This document shows, piece after piece, positions 36,247 to 47,449 of a DNA stretch of 64,000 nucleotides. A program made the translations under genes and the position numbers. Origin of the DNA: Diplonema japonicum (Eukaryota > Euglenozoa > Diplonemea > Diplonemida > Diplonemidae); assembly GCA_964019335.1 (NCBI GenBank), contig OZ025722.1, positions 186,001 through 250,000 on the forward strand, given 5' to 3'. The number at the start of each line of letters is the position of its first letter. The stretch's first letter is position 1. The notes below the pieces were generated by a model. That model ran no database searches, was not told the DNA's origin, and saw only the letters and a program-made list of their open reading frames with translations.

Positions 36247-37251
36247 ATGACGATGTCACTTTCTGTTCTTGCTGCAGTGGTCGTGGTGTCGACGCAGCGT
36301 GCGGACACCCTTCAGGAGCCCGACCGCAACCACAACGAGCCTGTGGCCAGCGGGAACAGTCTGGCAGTGCCCGGTGACTGGGACTACTGCACCGATGCTG
36401 CTGCGTGTGGGTTGGGTTTTGGGGACTGTGACACTGACTCCCAGTGTCAGGGTGACCTCCACTGTGGCACAGACAACTGTCTGGCAATGAACCCCAACAA
36501 GCCGGGTGTCTACAGCTCCGGCAGTGACTGCTGCGACGTATTGCAGCCCTTTCACATCGACTACTGCTGGAAGACCCCCGGTGGGTGTGGTTATGGAGAG
36601 GGAGACTGCGATGGGGATGGTGAGTGCAAGGACGGCCTCGTGTGCGGATACGACAACTGCAGGGCAATGCACCCCGATGTTCCCCCCAACAGGTTCATTG
36701 GGTGGGAGGACTGCTGCGTCTCGTGCGGTGGAGTCTTCACGGTGCAAGGTGGGGCCACCATGTTCCACCCCAGTACTCAGTTCACCGGCAGGCAGTTGGT
36801 GTCAGCAGAGAGGACCCTCGCAAACCCGCCCACTATGTTGGAGACCTCAGATGTGTACAGCCTCCCGGCACTTGTTTCTGGTGATGGGATTAAACTGGAG
36901 TGCTGTGCTTCGAAGGGGGAGCCCTGCAACTTCTTCGTTGCGGTGTACCACTGCCCCCCTTGCTCCCACAAGAAGAACGGTGGGATCCCCGCCTTCCTCG
37001 CCTCGGAGGGGTGGATGGGGTCGTCGTGCGCCCCCATCTTCACCCCCACTGGTTCCTCCCAGTCGCAGACGATGACGGTCTTCCACAAGACCCTTGCTGC
37101 TGGGGAAGTGTTCGATATCCCTGTCACTGGTGATGCCCCGCACGTTGCAGTCTTCTCCACCACTGGGGTCGTGGATGCGGACTGGTGCCCCAAGAAGGCA
37201 ACTGCCACGGGCACCACAGGGCCCCACAGACTGTGCGTGTGCGTTGTATGA
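36247..37251 (+). CDS. Cysteine-rich secreted protein E1 (334 aa)
   Basis: The signal peptide and first 60 residues match B. Module 1 has HCGTDNC and a shortened closing loop (DCCDVLQPFH), and module 2 has a lengthened loop (HPDVPPNRFIGWEDCC). From CVSCGG on it matches B and D up to the last residues, which are HRLCVCVV. Cysteine positions are kept. E1 and E2 encode the same protein. Confidence 0.8.
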   Translation: MTMSLSVLAAVVVVSTQRADTLQEPDRNHNEPVASGNSLAVPGDWDYCTDAAACGLGFGDCDTDSQCQGDLHCGTDNCLAMNPNKPGVYSSGSDCCDVLQPFHIDYCWKTPGGCGYGEGDCDGDGECKDGLVCGYDNCRAMHPDVPPNRFIGWEDCCVSCGGVFTVQGGATMFHPSTQFTGRQLVSAERTLANPPTMLETSDVYSLPALVSGDGIKLECCASKGEPCNFFVAVYHCPPCSHKKNGGIPAFLASEGWMGSSCAPIFTPTGSSQSQTMTVFHKTLAAGEVFDIPVTGDAPHVAVFSTTGVVDADWCPKKATATGTTGPHRLCVCVV

Positions 37252-37937
37252 AGGGTTTCAAAAATGCCTCTCTCTCTCTCTCTCTTTATTCTTTTCTATT
37301 CCTTTTTAACCCCTGCAAGCCGCAGATTATCGCAAGCGTTGAATCTGTATAATCAGTCTTCCGGGTGCCCCCCTCCCCCCAACCCTTTGTTTAATAATGA
37401 TCAAGGACTTGATGCAATGTGCCGGAGCAAGAAAGCTTTAGCAGGTAGAAAAAAAAGGAAAAAGAATTCTCCGTCCCGCCCCCCCCTTTTTGTCCTGCGT
37501 TTCTTGATCTGTGGAGGCGTCAAGCCAAGAATGATGTTATTACGTTATTTATTTCTCTAATTCTAAAAGCACCCCCATATCTCTAAACCCGATTGCCTTT
37601 GTCAGAAGGAAAACGTATCACACATATCACAGCTGTTGTTTTGAAGAGAAAAAAAAAAAAAACCATCCTGTCGACGGGTTGAGCGATGTGAGGTGTTCGG
37701 TTTTTTATTCCTCTTTTATGTGGGATTCTGCGCTACTCTTGCTTCTTTAACTATTCTAGACTTATTTGGGTTCAGCGCTTTGGTTTCATTTCCTTTCTTA
37801 TCACTGCAGAGGCTTGAATACATTCACGCCGCCACCTTAGGAGCAAACAGGCACCTTTTTTTTTTTTTTACACCTCCATTTTTTTGTGTCGCTCAGGACA
37901 ACAGAAAAGAATGGATTGGGGGGGAAAGAAAGAAGAG

Positions 37938-37970
<33 letters not shown>

Positions 37971-38181
37971 ATAGCTAGCAATTGTTCGTTTACAAAATCT
38001 TTACAAAGCTGTTCCTACGGACCGCCTGCAACACCTTGCCACCCAAAGGCCCTGTCCATTTTCCTTTTTTATTGAAAGGCTACACTACAAAAACGAACGT
38101 TCATTTCATTCCACCCCACCCCCTTTTTTTCATAAACCTCTCTTTCCCCTTCCTGCGTTACAACCAACAACAACAAATATA
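37252..38181. other. Spacer E1 to transposon
   Basis: CT repeat, T and A runs, and the diverged 41-bp motif at 37802-37845. It ends in ACAACAACAAATATA, the left side of the transposon target site (AATATA at 38176-38181). No gene is seen. The unit-2 copy is at about 46519-47449. Confidence 0.6.
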
Positions 38182-39516
38182 CATAGTATCCAGGGTTAAC
38201 CGATCACCCGCGGGTTTTTAATTACAATCGGGTGACGTCAAATGAAAGGCGAGCGTGCAACCATGCTTAAAACCCTTATATTCGTATCCCGGGCCCCCCA
38301 GATACACAAAGCCGACCCCAGGGAGCATCAAAACGACTTAGAAAAGGATTATTTTCCCGAAAAGCTGGTTTTTCCCTTTTTTTGGCGGTTTTTCTTCTTT
38401 TTTCTGTTTAAATAGGAGCGAAATCAAAAATCAATAATTAGAACGGGAGGAGAGCGTGCAACCATACTTATAACCCTTCTATTCGTCTCCCGGACCTCCC
38501 AGGTACACAAAGCCTGCATCGAAACGACTTAGAAAAGGATTATTTTCCCGAAAATCGGGATTTTCCTTGTTTTTGGCGAGTTTTTAACTAGGCGCGAAAG
38601 TTAATAATGAAAAACATTGAAACTTGAACGGGAAGTGTGGCAATGCACAAAGTAAGGGGGGCGCCACCACAGAGAACTGAATGCACACACAGCGATGAAC
38701 GCCCAATTTCTTACCTCCCTGCTTGCAACCCGGCGTGCCTGAGAACGTGGTGCCTGTCAGACGAACAGAGCACCGCTGATGTCCTGGTTCAGGTACAAGA
38801 ACAACAGCTGCCTTCGTACGTCTGGTGTGAGGCGGACGCGACGCATCTCTCCGAACTTGGCGTCGATCAGGAGAACACCGCGTCCGCGTCCACGGCTGTT
38901 ACCACAGGCTGCGCGTACAGCAGCGACAAGGCCCTGTCATGCAAAACAGGGAGAGCAGCTTTCTGAGCCAGCCACCACGCTTCGATATCGAATGAGGTAC
39001 TCGTCTCAAGGCTGTGGTCCATTTGGGCTATGGCCGAGTAGGACAGCCATTCCCCCTCTCTTGCAGAGGTAGGCTGTCGCGTACCGTTGCGAAGCCGCGC
39101 TAGAAAAACTAGTTGATGGCAGCGTAATGAGCTATTTTTATTGGGTAAAATTCCGCTCGTGCGCATAAACAGACCCTGACCCGGTATATATTAACAAGTC
39201 TGAAAACCAGTTTTTTTCAAAACTGCATTTAAAGCCTTAAATAAGGCTCTATTTTGGGTTTTAATGGCTGGAATGGGCTCAGATCGTCAAAATAGGGTTT
39301 TTGAAAAAAAAAAAAAAAAAAAAAAAATTGAGCATGGTCTTGGTATTTTTTGCCAGAAATATGGGTTTTGGATCGATCAAACCGATCATAAATTTAAAAA
39401 AAACCGATCCGAAATTACAAAAAAACCCATCATTAACCCGACTGTGATCGAAAATCTAAAATTGCTAGGGTCGGGTTTCAAAACCCGAAGGTGATCGGTT
39501 AACCCTGGATACTATG
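38182..39516. mobile_element. 1335-bp DNA transposon with perfect 27-bp inverted ends, copy 1
   Basis: Both ends read inward CATAGTATCCAGGGTTAACC followed by GATCACC, 27 of 27 matching. AATATA flanks both sides (38176-38181, 39517-39522) and occurs once in the empty site at 30257-30262, giving a 6-bp target duplication. Inside are two copies of a block with GAGCGTGCAACCAT and GATTATTTTCCCGAAAA (about 38250-38375 and 38455-38570). A - strand coding remnant (about 38810-39166) includes FDIEAWWLAQKAALPVLHDR and SSERCVASA, weakly like the C-terminal dimerisation domain of hAT transposases. It is non-autonomous as it stands, and the superfamily is not settled. Confidence 0.8.
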
Positions 39517-39557
39517 AATATAGATTATAAAAAAAAAAAAGAGAAACCTCCAAAAAC

Positions 39558-40562
39558 ATGACGATGTCACTTTCTGTTCTTGCTGCAGTGGTCGTGGTGT
39601 CGACGCAGCGTGCGGACACCCTTCAGGAGCCCGACCGCAACCACAACGAGCCTGTGGCCAGCGGGAACAGTCTGGCAGTGCCCGGTGACTGGGACTACTG
39701 CACCGATGCTGCTGCGTGTGGGTTGGGTTTTGGGGACTGTGACTGGGACTCCCAGTGTCAGGGTGACCTCGTCTGTGGCACAAACAACTGTCTGGCAATG
39801 AACCCCAACAAGCCGGGTGTCTACAACTCCGGCAGTGACTGCTGCGAACCATGGCAGCCCCTCCCTCTCTTCCACATCGACTACTGCTGGAAGCTCCCTG
39901 GTGGGTGTGGTTATGGAGAGGGAGACTGCGATGGGAATGGGCAGTGCAAGGACGGTCTCATTTGCGGATACAACAACTGCAGGGCAATGCACCCCCACCT
40001 GTCGTTCGCTGGTTGGGAGGACTGCTGCGTCTCGTGCGGTGGAGTCTTCACGGTGCAAGGTGGGGCCACCATGTTCCACCCCAGTACTCAGTTCACCGGC
40101 AGGCAGTTGGTGTCAGCAGAGAGGACCCTCGCAAACCCGCCCACTATGTTGGAGACCTCAGATGTGTACAGCCTCCCGGCACTTGTTTCTGGTGATGGGA
40201 TTAAACTGGAGTGCTGTGCTTCGAAGGGGGAGCCCTGCAACTTCTTCGTTGCGGTGTACCACTGCCCCCCTTGCTCCCACAAGAAGAACGGTGGGATCCC
40301 CGCCTTCCTCGCCTCGGAGGGGTGGATGGGGTCGTCGTGCGCCCCCATCTTCACCCCCACTGGTTCCTCCCAGTCGCAGACGATGACGGTCTTCCACAAG
40401 ACCCTTGCTGCTGGGGAAGTGTTCGATATCCCTGTCACTGGTGATGCCCCGCACGTTGCAGTCTTCTCCATTACTGGGGTCGTGGATGCGGACTGGTGCC
40501 CCAAGAAGGCAACCGCCACGGGCACCACAGGACCACACAGGCCGTGTGTGTGCCTTGCGTGA
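39558..40562 (+). CDS. Cysteine-rich secreted protein B2 (334 aa)
   Basis: Identical to B1 except for FSITGVV in place of FSTTGVV (ACC to ATT, two adjacent bases). Only 41 bases separate the transposon end from the ATG, so the leader keeps the A-run/AG but its upstream spacer is now transposon sequence. Confidence 0.8.
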   Translation: MTMSLSVLAAVVVVSTQRADTLQEPDRNHNEPVASGNSLAVPGDWDYCTDAAACGLGFGDCDWDSQCQGDLVCGTNNCLAMNPNKPGVYNSGSDCCEPWQPLPLFHIDYCWKLPGGCGYGEGDCDGNGQCKDGLICGYNNCRAMHPHLSFAGWEDCCVSCGGVFTVQGGATMFHPSTQFTGRQLVSAERTLANPPTMLETSDVYSLPALVSGDGIKLECCASKGEPCNFFVAVYHCPPCSHKKNGGIPAFLASEGWMGSSCAPIFTPTGSSQSQTMTVFHKTLAAGEVFDIPVTGDAPHVAVFSITGVVDADWCPKKATATGTTGPHRPCVCLA

Positions 40563-41529
40563 AGGGGTTTCCCATCCGATGTGCACAAAAAACAATAACA
40601 ACTGACCCTCTCTCTCCCTCTCTCTCTTTTTTTTCTGTTCTATTCTTTTTTTTTTAACCTCTGCAAGCCGCAGATTAGTGCAAATTTGAATTTATTTGCA
40701 GTCTCACGTCTATTGGCGTCGGCCTTCAGGGGTGCTGGTTTTTTTTTTTTTTTAGTTTATTTTTTTTCACCACAATCCTCTCATTATTGTCTGTTCTTGA
40801 ACAGTGAGCGCCCCCCCCCCCCCCCCCCCAGCTCACTGAAACGGTATCAAAGGTTTTCTTTTTCTACAATACTTGAGTGGGTTTCTGCGTTCCTCTTTGC
40901 TCTATAATTAGTTTTCAGAAATTTATATTCATGAGACAACTAACTGTAGATTTATTTAGAGGGTCAGCATAGTAATTTCCTCATGCCCCCCCCCCCCCCC
41001 CCCCCACAATGTAATTGCGTTACACATAATCTTTTTTTTTATTACGAAGAAAAGAAAATTGTAACCATTGCCCTTTGTTCTTTTTTGATAACAGTAGAAG
41101 ACATTCCTTTTTTTCTTCTTCTTCTTTTATTTCCCGATTCCCTTCTTCTCACTGTTGAGGCTTGAATAAATTCACGCCGCTTTGGGAGCACACCAAGGGA
41201 GGGGGCACCCCTCCAATCGAAAGGGTCTGTTAGAATGAGCTCTTACACTCACCAGCGAATCGAAGTTATCAACATCATCCTGTTAGTCATCTTCTGATAT
41301 AATATGATAGAGAAGGGGGAAAAAAAGAAGAAAACACAAAAGGCTTCACTACAAATTCGTTCTCATTTCATGCACCGAGAAGGGGGGAAGAAAAGAAACA
41401 CAAAACCACCCCCTACTACCCCTTTTTTATACCATTTCTACCATGATCCACGTAACAAAAAATAACTACACAAAGTGTTTATTCTGTTTAAAAAAAAAAA
41501 AAAAAGAAAAAAAGAAAAAAAGAGAGAAA

Positions 41530-42513
41530 ATGGCAATCCTCACTGTGGCGATGCTTGCAGCGGCGACTGTTGTGGTGGATGAGCCTGAGGGCCTGGACGC
41601 TCCTGGTGACTTCCCAGCAGGTTCGGGGAACGCCATCCCGGTGCTGGGCAGCAGCAACTTTTGCAACAGCGGCGGCTGCAAGCTTGGAGAAGGCGACTGC
41701 GACATTGGGGAGTGCGCAGCCACTCTCGGGTGTGGGCTCAACAACTGCAGGGCCATGAACCCTGGGATGGACCACGTTTTCCCTAGCTCCGCTGACTGCT
41801 GTGAACCCCTTCGTCCTTTCCACTATGAGTGGTGTGAGGGCAAGAAATGTGGCTTTGCTGAAGGTGACTGCGACAGGTCTGTTGTGGAGTGTGCCGATGG
41901 TCTCATCTGCGGGAGGAACAACTGCCGCGACATGAACCCTGGCGTCTCCGAGAGCCTCATCCCCTCTGGTGCCGACTGCTGCACCACGTGTGCGTCTGTC
42001 ACTTCTGTCAAGTCAGGCGGACCCATCATCTCCGCACCCCTCAAATTCGCGAACGGCAAGGTCGTGGCAACGGAGAGGACCCTCGCAAACCCGCCCACTA
42101 TGTTGGAAACCTCAAATGTGCACAGCCTCCCGGCACTTGTTTCTGGTGATAAAATTAAACTGGAGTGCTGTGCTTCGAAGGGGGAGCCCTGCAACTTCTT
42201 CGTTGCGGTGTACCACTGCCCCCCTTGCTCCCACAAGAAGAACGGTGGGATCCCCGCCTTCCTCGCCTCGGAGGGGTGGATGGGGTCGTCGTGCGCCCCC
42301 ATCTTCACCCCCACTGGTTCCTCCCAGTCGCAGACGATGACGGTCTTCCACAAGACCCTTGCTGCTGGGGAAGTGTTCGATATCCCTGTCACCGGTGATG
42401 CCCCGCACGTTGCAGTCTTCTCCACCACTGGGGTCGTGGATGCGGACTGGTGCCCCAAGAAGGCAACCGCCACGGGCACCACAGGACCCCACAGGCCGTG
42501 TGTGTGCTTGTGA
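41530..42513 (+). CDS. Cysteine-rich secreted protein C2 (327 aa)
   Basis: Encodes the same protein as C1 and lies 9259 bases downstream of it. The start was chosen as for C1. Confidence 0.8.
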   Translation: MAILTVAMLAAATVVVDEPEGLDAPGDFPAGSGNAIPVLGSSNFCNSGGCKLGEGDCDIGECAATLGCGLNNCRAMNPGMDHVFPSSADCCEPLRPFHYEWCEGKKCGFAEGDCDRSVVECADGLICGRNNCRDMNPGVSESLIPSGADCCTTCASVTSVKSGGPIISAPLKFANGKVVATERTLANPPTMLETSNVHSLPALVSGDKIKLECCASKGEPCNFFVAVYHCPPCSHKKNGGIPAFLASEGWMGSSCAPIFTPTGSSQSQTMTVFHKTLAAGEVFDIPVTGDAPHVAVFSTTGVVDADWCPKKATATGTTGPHRPCVCL

Positions 42514-43345
42514 TGATGTGGATTTTCTCAAGATGATAAACCAAAAAGAAAAAAACCTCCCCCTTTTTTTTTATTGACTTGTCTGACCAACGTGATTCGG
42601 GTAATGAACACTCCACCCGGCACGTACAAATGGCCAGTTACTCTTTTTTCATCCCCCCCCCGCCCCTTTTTTCTCCCCCTCTCTCTTGGTGCGCACATTG
42701 ACTGTGACGTGGCTTTTTTTCTTTTCCCCCCAGGTCTTTTCTTTTTCTCCGTTCTTTTTTGTGGGGGGGTGGCTTTTTGTAGCCCTGTGTGTGATCTAAT
42801 ATAAAAACCTTCTCTTTAAAAGAGCGGTGTCTTAATGAAAAGGGAAATGGCAACACATGACGGCAAGTAGAGGAGAGCCCCCCCCCCCCCCCCCCCCATC
42901 CGTGCGAAATAAATATTGGGCCGTTGCTAGCACGCGTCCTCCATCATATTCTGATTTTTTTCTATTCAAAACAAAAGTCTTCCTGCCCCCTGGTGGTGGT
43001 CGGTAAAACTTATTTACACCAAAGAAATCGTTATCTCCCCCGCCCTTCTCTTTTTATTTCCCTATCCCTTTCTTATCACTGCTGAGGCATGAATAAATTC
43101 ACGCTGCTTTGGGAGCAAATAAGTATCTTCGTGTGGTGCCGACTGGAAGAAGGATTTTTACACCATGGGACTCTATTTTTTGTCTTCAGGACGAAAAGTA
43201 GAGAATGTTATTTTTAGAAAGAGTTGTCGCAAAACTCGAGCGAATCCCCCCCCCCCCTCTCTCTCTCTCTTCTCTCGCCCCCTTTTTATACCATTTCTAC
43301 CATGATGCGACGTCCTTTAAAGAAATACAAGAAACCTCCAAAAAC

Positions 43346-44350
43346 ATGACGATGTCACTTTCTGTTCTTGCTGCAGTGGTCGTGGTGTCGACGCAGCGTG
43401 CGGACACCCTTCAGGAGCCCGACCGCAACCACAACGAGCCTGTGGCCAGCGGGAACAGTCTGGCAGTGCCCGGTGACTGGGAATACTGCACCGATGCTGC
43501 TGCGTGTGGGTTGGGTTTTGGGGACTGCGACACTGACTCCCAGTGTCAGGGTGACCTCGTCTGTGGCACAAACAACTGTCTGGCAATGAACCCCAACAAG
43601 CCGGGTGTCTACAACTCCGGCAGTGACTGCTGCGAACCATGGCAGCCCCTCCCTCTCTTCCACATCGACTACTGCTCGAAGCTCCCCGGTAGGTGTGGTT
43701 ATGGAGAGGGAGACTGCGATGGGAATGGGCAGTGCAAGGACGGTCTCATTTGCGGATACAACAACTGCAGGGCAATGCACCCCCACCTGTCGTTCGCTGG
43801 TTGGGAGGACTGCTGCGTCTCGTGCGGTGGAGTCTTCACGGTGCAAGGTGGGGCCACCACGTTCCACCCCAGTACTCAGTTCACCGGCAGGCAGTTGGTG
43901 TCAGCAGAGAGGACCCTCGCAAACCCGCCCACTATGTTGGAGACCTCAGATGTGTACAGCCTCCCGGCACTTGTTTCTGGTGATGGGATTAAACTGGAGT
44001 GCTGTGCTTCGAAGGGGGAGCCCTGCAACTTCTTCGTTGCGGTGTACCACTGCCCCCCTTGCTCCCACAAGAAGAACGGTGGGATCCCCGCCTTCCTCGC
44101 CTCGGAGGGGTGGATGGGGTCGTCGTGCGCCCCCATCTTCACCCCCACTGGTTCCTCCCAGTCGCAGACGATGACGGTCTTCCACAAGACCCTTGCTGCT
44201 GGGGAAGTGTTCGATATCCCTGTCACTGGTGATGCCCCGCACGTTGCAGTCTTCTCCACCACTGGGGTCGTGGATGCGGACTGGTGCCCCAAGAAGGCAA
44301 CCGCCACGGGCACCACAGGACCACACAGGCCGTGTGTGTGCCTTGCGTGA
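43346..44350 (+). CDS. Cysteine-rich secreted protein D2 (334 aa)
   Basis: Encodes the same protein as D1. The open frame upstream differs in length from that of D1 because the C run at about 43247-43257 differs, which supports the internal ATG as start. Confidence 0.8.
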   Translation: MTMSLSVLAAVVVVSTQRADTLQEPDRNHNEPVASGNSLAVPGDWEYCTDAAACGLGFGDCDTDSQCQGDLVCGTNNCLAMNPNKPGVYNSGSDCCEPWQPLPLFHIDYCSKLPGRCGYGEGDCDGNGQCKDGLICGYNNCRAMHPHLSFAGWEDCCVSCGGVFTVQGGATTFHPSTQFTGRQLVSAERTLANPPTMLETSDVYSLPALVSGDGIKLECCASKGEPCNFFVAVYHCPPCSHKKNGGIPAFLASEGWMGSSCAPIFTPTGSSQSQTMTVFHKTLAAGEVFDIPVTGDAPHVAVFSTTGVVDADWCPKKATATGTTGPHRPCVCLA

Positions 44351-45513
44351 AGGGGTTTCCCATCCGATGTGCACAAAAAACAATAACAACTGACCCTCTC
44401 TCTCCCTCTCTCTTTTTTCTTCTTTTCTATTCTTTTTTTTTAACCTCTGCAAGCCGCAGATTAGTGCAAATTTGAATTTATTTGCAGTCTCACGTCTATT
44501 GGCGTCGGCCTTCAGGGGTGCTGGTTTTTTTTTTTTTTTTTAGTTTATTTTTTTTTCACCACAATCCTCCCATTATTGTCTGTTCTTGAACAGTGAGCAC
44601 CCCCCCCCCCCCCCCCCCTAGCTCACTGAAACGGTATCAAAGGTTTTCTTTTTCTACAATACTTGAGTGGGGTTCTGCGTTCCTCTTTGCTCTATAATTA
44701 GTTTTCAGAAATTTATATTCATGAGACAACTAACTGTAGATTTATTTAGAGGGTCAGCATAAGCACGTAATTTCCTTATGTTGCTCTGTTTTCTCTTTTT
44801 TTTATGATGAACGGAAACTCACTTTTTATTGTAGTTATCAAAAAGAATGTTAACAATGTAATTGCGTTACACATAATCTTTTTTTTTTTATTACGAAGAA
44901 AAGAAAATTGTAACCATTGCCCTTTGTTCTTTTTTGATAAGCAGCACGAATTACAGTAAAAGACATTCTTTTTTTTCTTCTTCTTTTATTTCCCGATTCC
45001 CTTCTTCTCACTGTTAAGGCTTGAATAAATTCACGCTGCTTTGGGAGCAATAGGTATGGGAAGAATACCAAGGGAGGGGGGGCACCCCTCCAATCCAAAG
45101 GGAAGAAAAGAAGAAAACACAAAAGGCTTCACTACAAATACGTTCTCATTTCATGCACCGTAAAACTTATTTACACCAAAGAAATCGTTATCTCCCCCGC
45201 CCTTCTCTTTTTATTTCCCTATCCCTTTCTTATCACTGCTGAGGCATGAATAAATTCACGCTGCTTTGGGAGCAAATAAGTATCTTCGTGTGGTGCCGAC
45301 TGGAAGAAGGATTTTTACACCATGGGACTCTATTTTTTGTCTTCAGGACGAAAAGTAGAGAATGTTATTTTTAGAAAGAGTTGTCGCAAAACTCGAGCGA
45401 ATCCCCCCCCCCCCCCCCCCCCTCTCTCTCTCTCTCTTCTCTCGCCCCCTTTTTATACCATTTCTACCATGATGCGACGTCCTTTAAAGAAATACAAAGA
45501 AACCTCCAAAAAC

Positions 45514-46518
45514 ATGACGATGTCACTTTCTGTTCTTGCTGCAGTGGTCGTGGTGTCGACGCAGCGTGCGGACACCCTTCAGGAGCCCGACCGCAACCAC
45601 AACGAGCCTGTGGCCAGCGGGAACAGTCTGGCAGTGCCCGGTGACTGGGACTACTGCACCGATGCTGCTGCGTGTGGGTTGGGTTTTGGGGACTGTGACA
45701 CTGACTCCCAGTGTCAGGGTGACCTCCACTGTGGCACAGACAACTGTCTGGCAATGAACCCCAACAAGCCGGGTGTCTACAGCTCCGGCAGTGACTGCTG
45801 CGACGTATTGCAGCCCTTTCACATCGACTACTGCTGGAAGACCCCCGGTGGGTGTGGTTATGGAGAGGGAGACTGCGATGGGGATGGTGAGTGCAAGGAC
45901 GGCCTCGTGTGCGGATACGACAACTGCAGGGCAATGCACCCCGATGTTCCCCCCAACAGGTTCATTGGGTGGGAGGACTGCTGCGTCTCGTGCGGTGGAG
46001 TCTTCACGGTGCAAGGTGGGGCCACCATGTTCCACCCCAGTACTCAGTTCACCGGCAGGCAGTTGGTGTCAGCAGAGAGGACCCTCGCAAACCCGCCCAC
46101 TATGTTGGAGACCTCAGATGTGTACAGCCTCCCGGCACTTGTTTCTGGTGATGGGATTAAACTGGAGTGCTGTGCTTCGAAGGGGGAGCCCTGCAACTTC
46201 TTCGTTGCGGTGTACCACTGCCCCCCTTGCTCCCACAAGAAGAACGGTGGGATCCCCGCCTTCCTCGCCTCGGAGGGGTGGATGGGGTCGTCGTGCGCCC
46301 CCATCTTCACCCCCACTGGTTCCTCCCAGTCGCAGACGATGACGGTCTTCCACAAGACCCTTGCTGCTGGGGAAGTGTTCGATATCCCTGTCACTGGTGA
46401 TGCCCCGCACGTTGCAGTCTTCTCCACCACTGGGGTCGTGGATGCGGACTGGTGCCCCAAGAAGGCAACTGCCACGGGCACCACAGGGCCCCACAGACTG
46501 TGCGTGTGCGTTGTATGA
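45514..46518 (+). CDS. Cysteine-rich secreted protein E2 (334 aa)
   Basis: Encodes the same protein as E1. Differences in the leader are confined to the C run before it. Confidence 0.8.
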   Translation: MTMSLSVLAAVVVVSTQRADTLQEPDRNHNEPVASGNSLAVPGDWDYCTDAAACGLGFGDCDTDSQCQGDLHCGTDNCLAMNPNKPGVYSSGSDCCDVLQPFHIDYCWKTPGGCGYGEGDCDGDGECKDGLVCGYDNCRAMHPDVPPNRFIGWEDCCVSCGGVFTVQGGATMFHPSTQFTGRQLVSAERTLANPPTMLETSDVYSLPALVSGDGIKLECCASKGEPCNFFVAVYHCPPCSHKKNGGIPAFLASEGWMGSSCAPIFTPTGSSQSQTMTVFHKTLAAGEVFDIPVTGDAPHVAVFSTTGVVDADWCPKKATATGTTGPHRLCVCVV

Positions 46519-47204
46519 AGGGTTTCAAAAATGCCTCTCTCTCTCTCTCTCTTTATTCTTTTCTATTCCTTTTTAACCCCTGCAAGCCGCAGATTATCGC
46601 AAGCGTTGAATCTGTATAATCAGTCTTCCGGGTGCCCCCCTCCCCCCAACCCTTTGTTTAATAATGATCAAGGACTTGATGCAATGTGCCGGAGCAAGAA
46701 AGCTTTAGCAGGTAGAAAAAAAAGGAAAAAGAATTCTCCGTCCCGCCCCCCCCTTTTTGTCCTGCGTTTCTTGATCTGTGGAGGCGTCAAGCCAAGAATG
46801 ATGTTATTACGTTATTTATTTCTCTAATTCTAAAAGCACCCCCATATCTCTAAACCCGATTGCCTTTGTCAGAAGGAAAACGTATCACACATATCACAGC
46901 TGTTGTTTTGAAGAGAAAAAAAAAAAAAACCATCCTGTCGACGGGTTGAGCGATGTGAGGTGTTCGGTTTTTTATTCCTCTTTTATGTGGGATTCTGCGC
47001 TACTCTTGCTTCTTTAACTATTCTAGACTTATTTGGGTTCAGCGCTTTGGTTTCATTTCCTTTCTTATCACTGCAGAGGCTTGAATACATTCACGCCGCC
47101 ACCTTAGGAGCAAACAGGCACCTTTTTTTTTTTTTTACACCTCCATTTTTTTGTGTCGCTCAGGACAACAGAAAAGAATGGATTGGGGGGGAAAGAAAGA
47201 AGAG

Positions 47205-47238
<34 letters not shown>

Positions 47239-47449
47239 ATAGCTAGCAATTGTTCGTTTACAAAATCTTTACAAAGCTGTTCCTACGGACCGCCTGCAAC
47301 ACCTTGCCACCCAAAGGCCCTGTCCATTTTCCTTTTTTATTGAAAGGCTACACTACAAAAACGAACGTTCATTTCATTCCACCCCACCCCCTTTTTTTCA
47401 TAAACCTCTCTTTCCCCTTCCTGCGTTACAACCAACAACAACAAATATA

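Larger units (their letters stand above)
30257..39516 (+). repeat. Tandem unit 1 (about 9.26 kb: genes B1, C1, D1, E1 and transposon)
   Basis: Gene starts and spacers recur at +9259 (unit 2) and +18518 or +18519 (unit 3). Boundaries are set arbitrarily at the AATATA site. Differences from unit 2 are mainly run-length changes in A, T or C tracts, one two-base change in gene B and a 9-bp indel in the transposon. Confidence 0.9.

Noticed and set aside
38182-38189. Reading the transposon as starting at CAGGG with an 8-bp hAT target duplication
   Set aside because: The eight bases outside CAGGG are inverted, not direct, repeats of each other, and the empty site at 30257-30262 shows that AATATA is the duplicated target.
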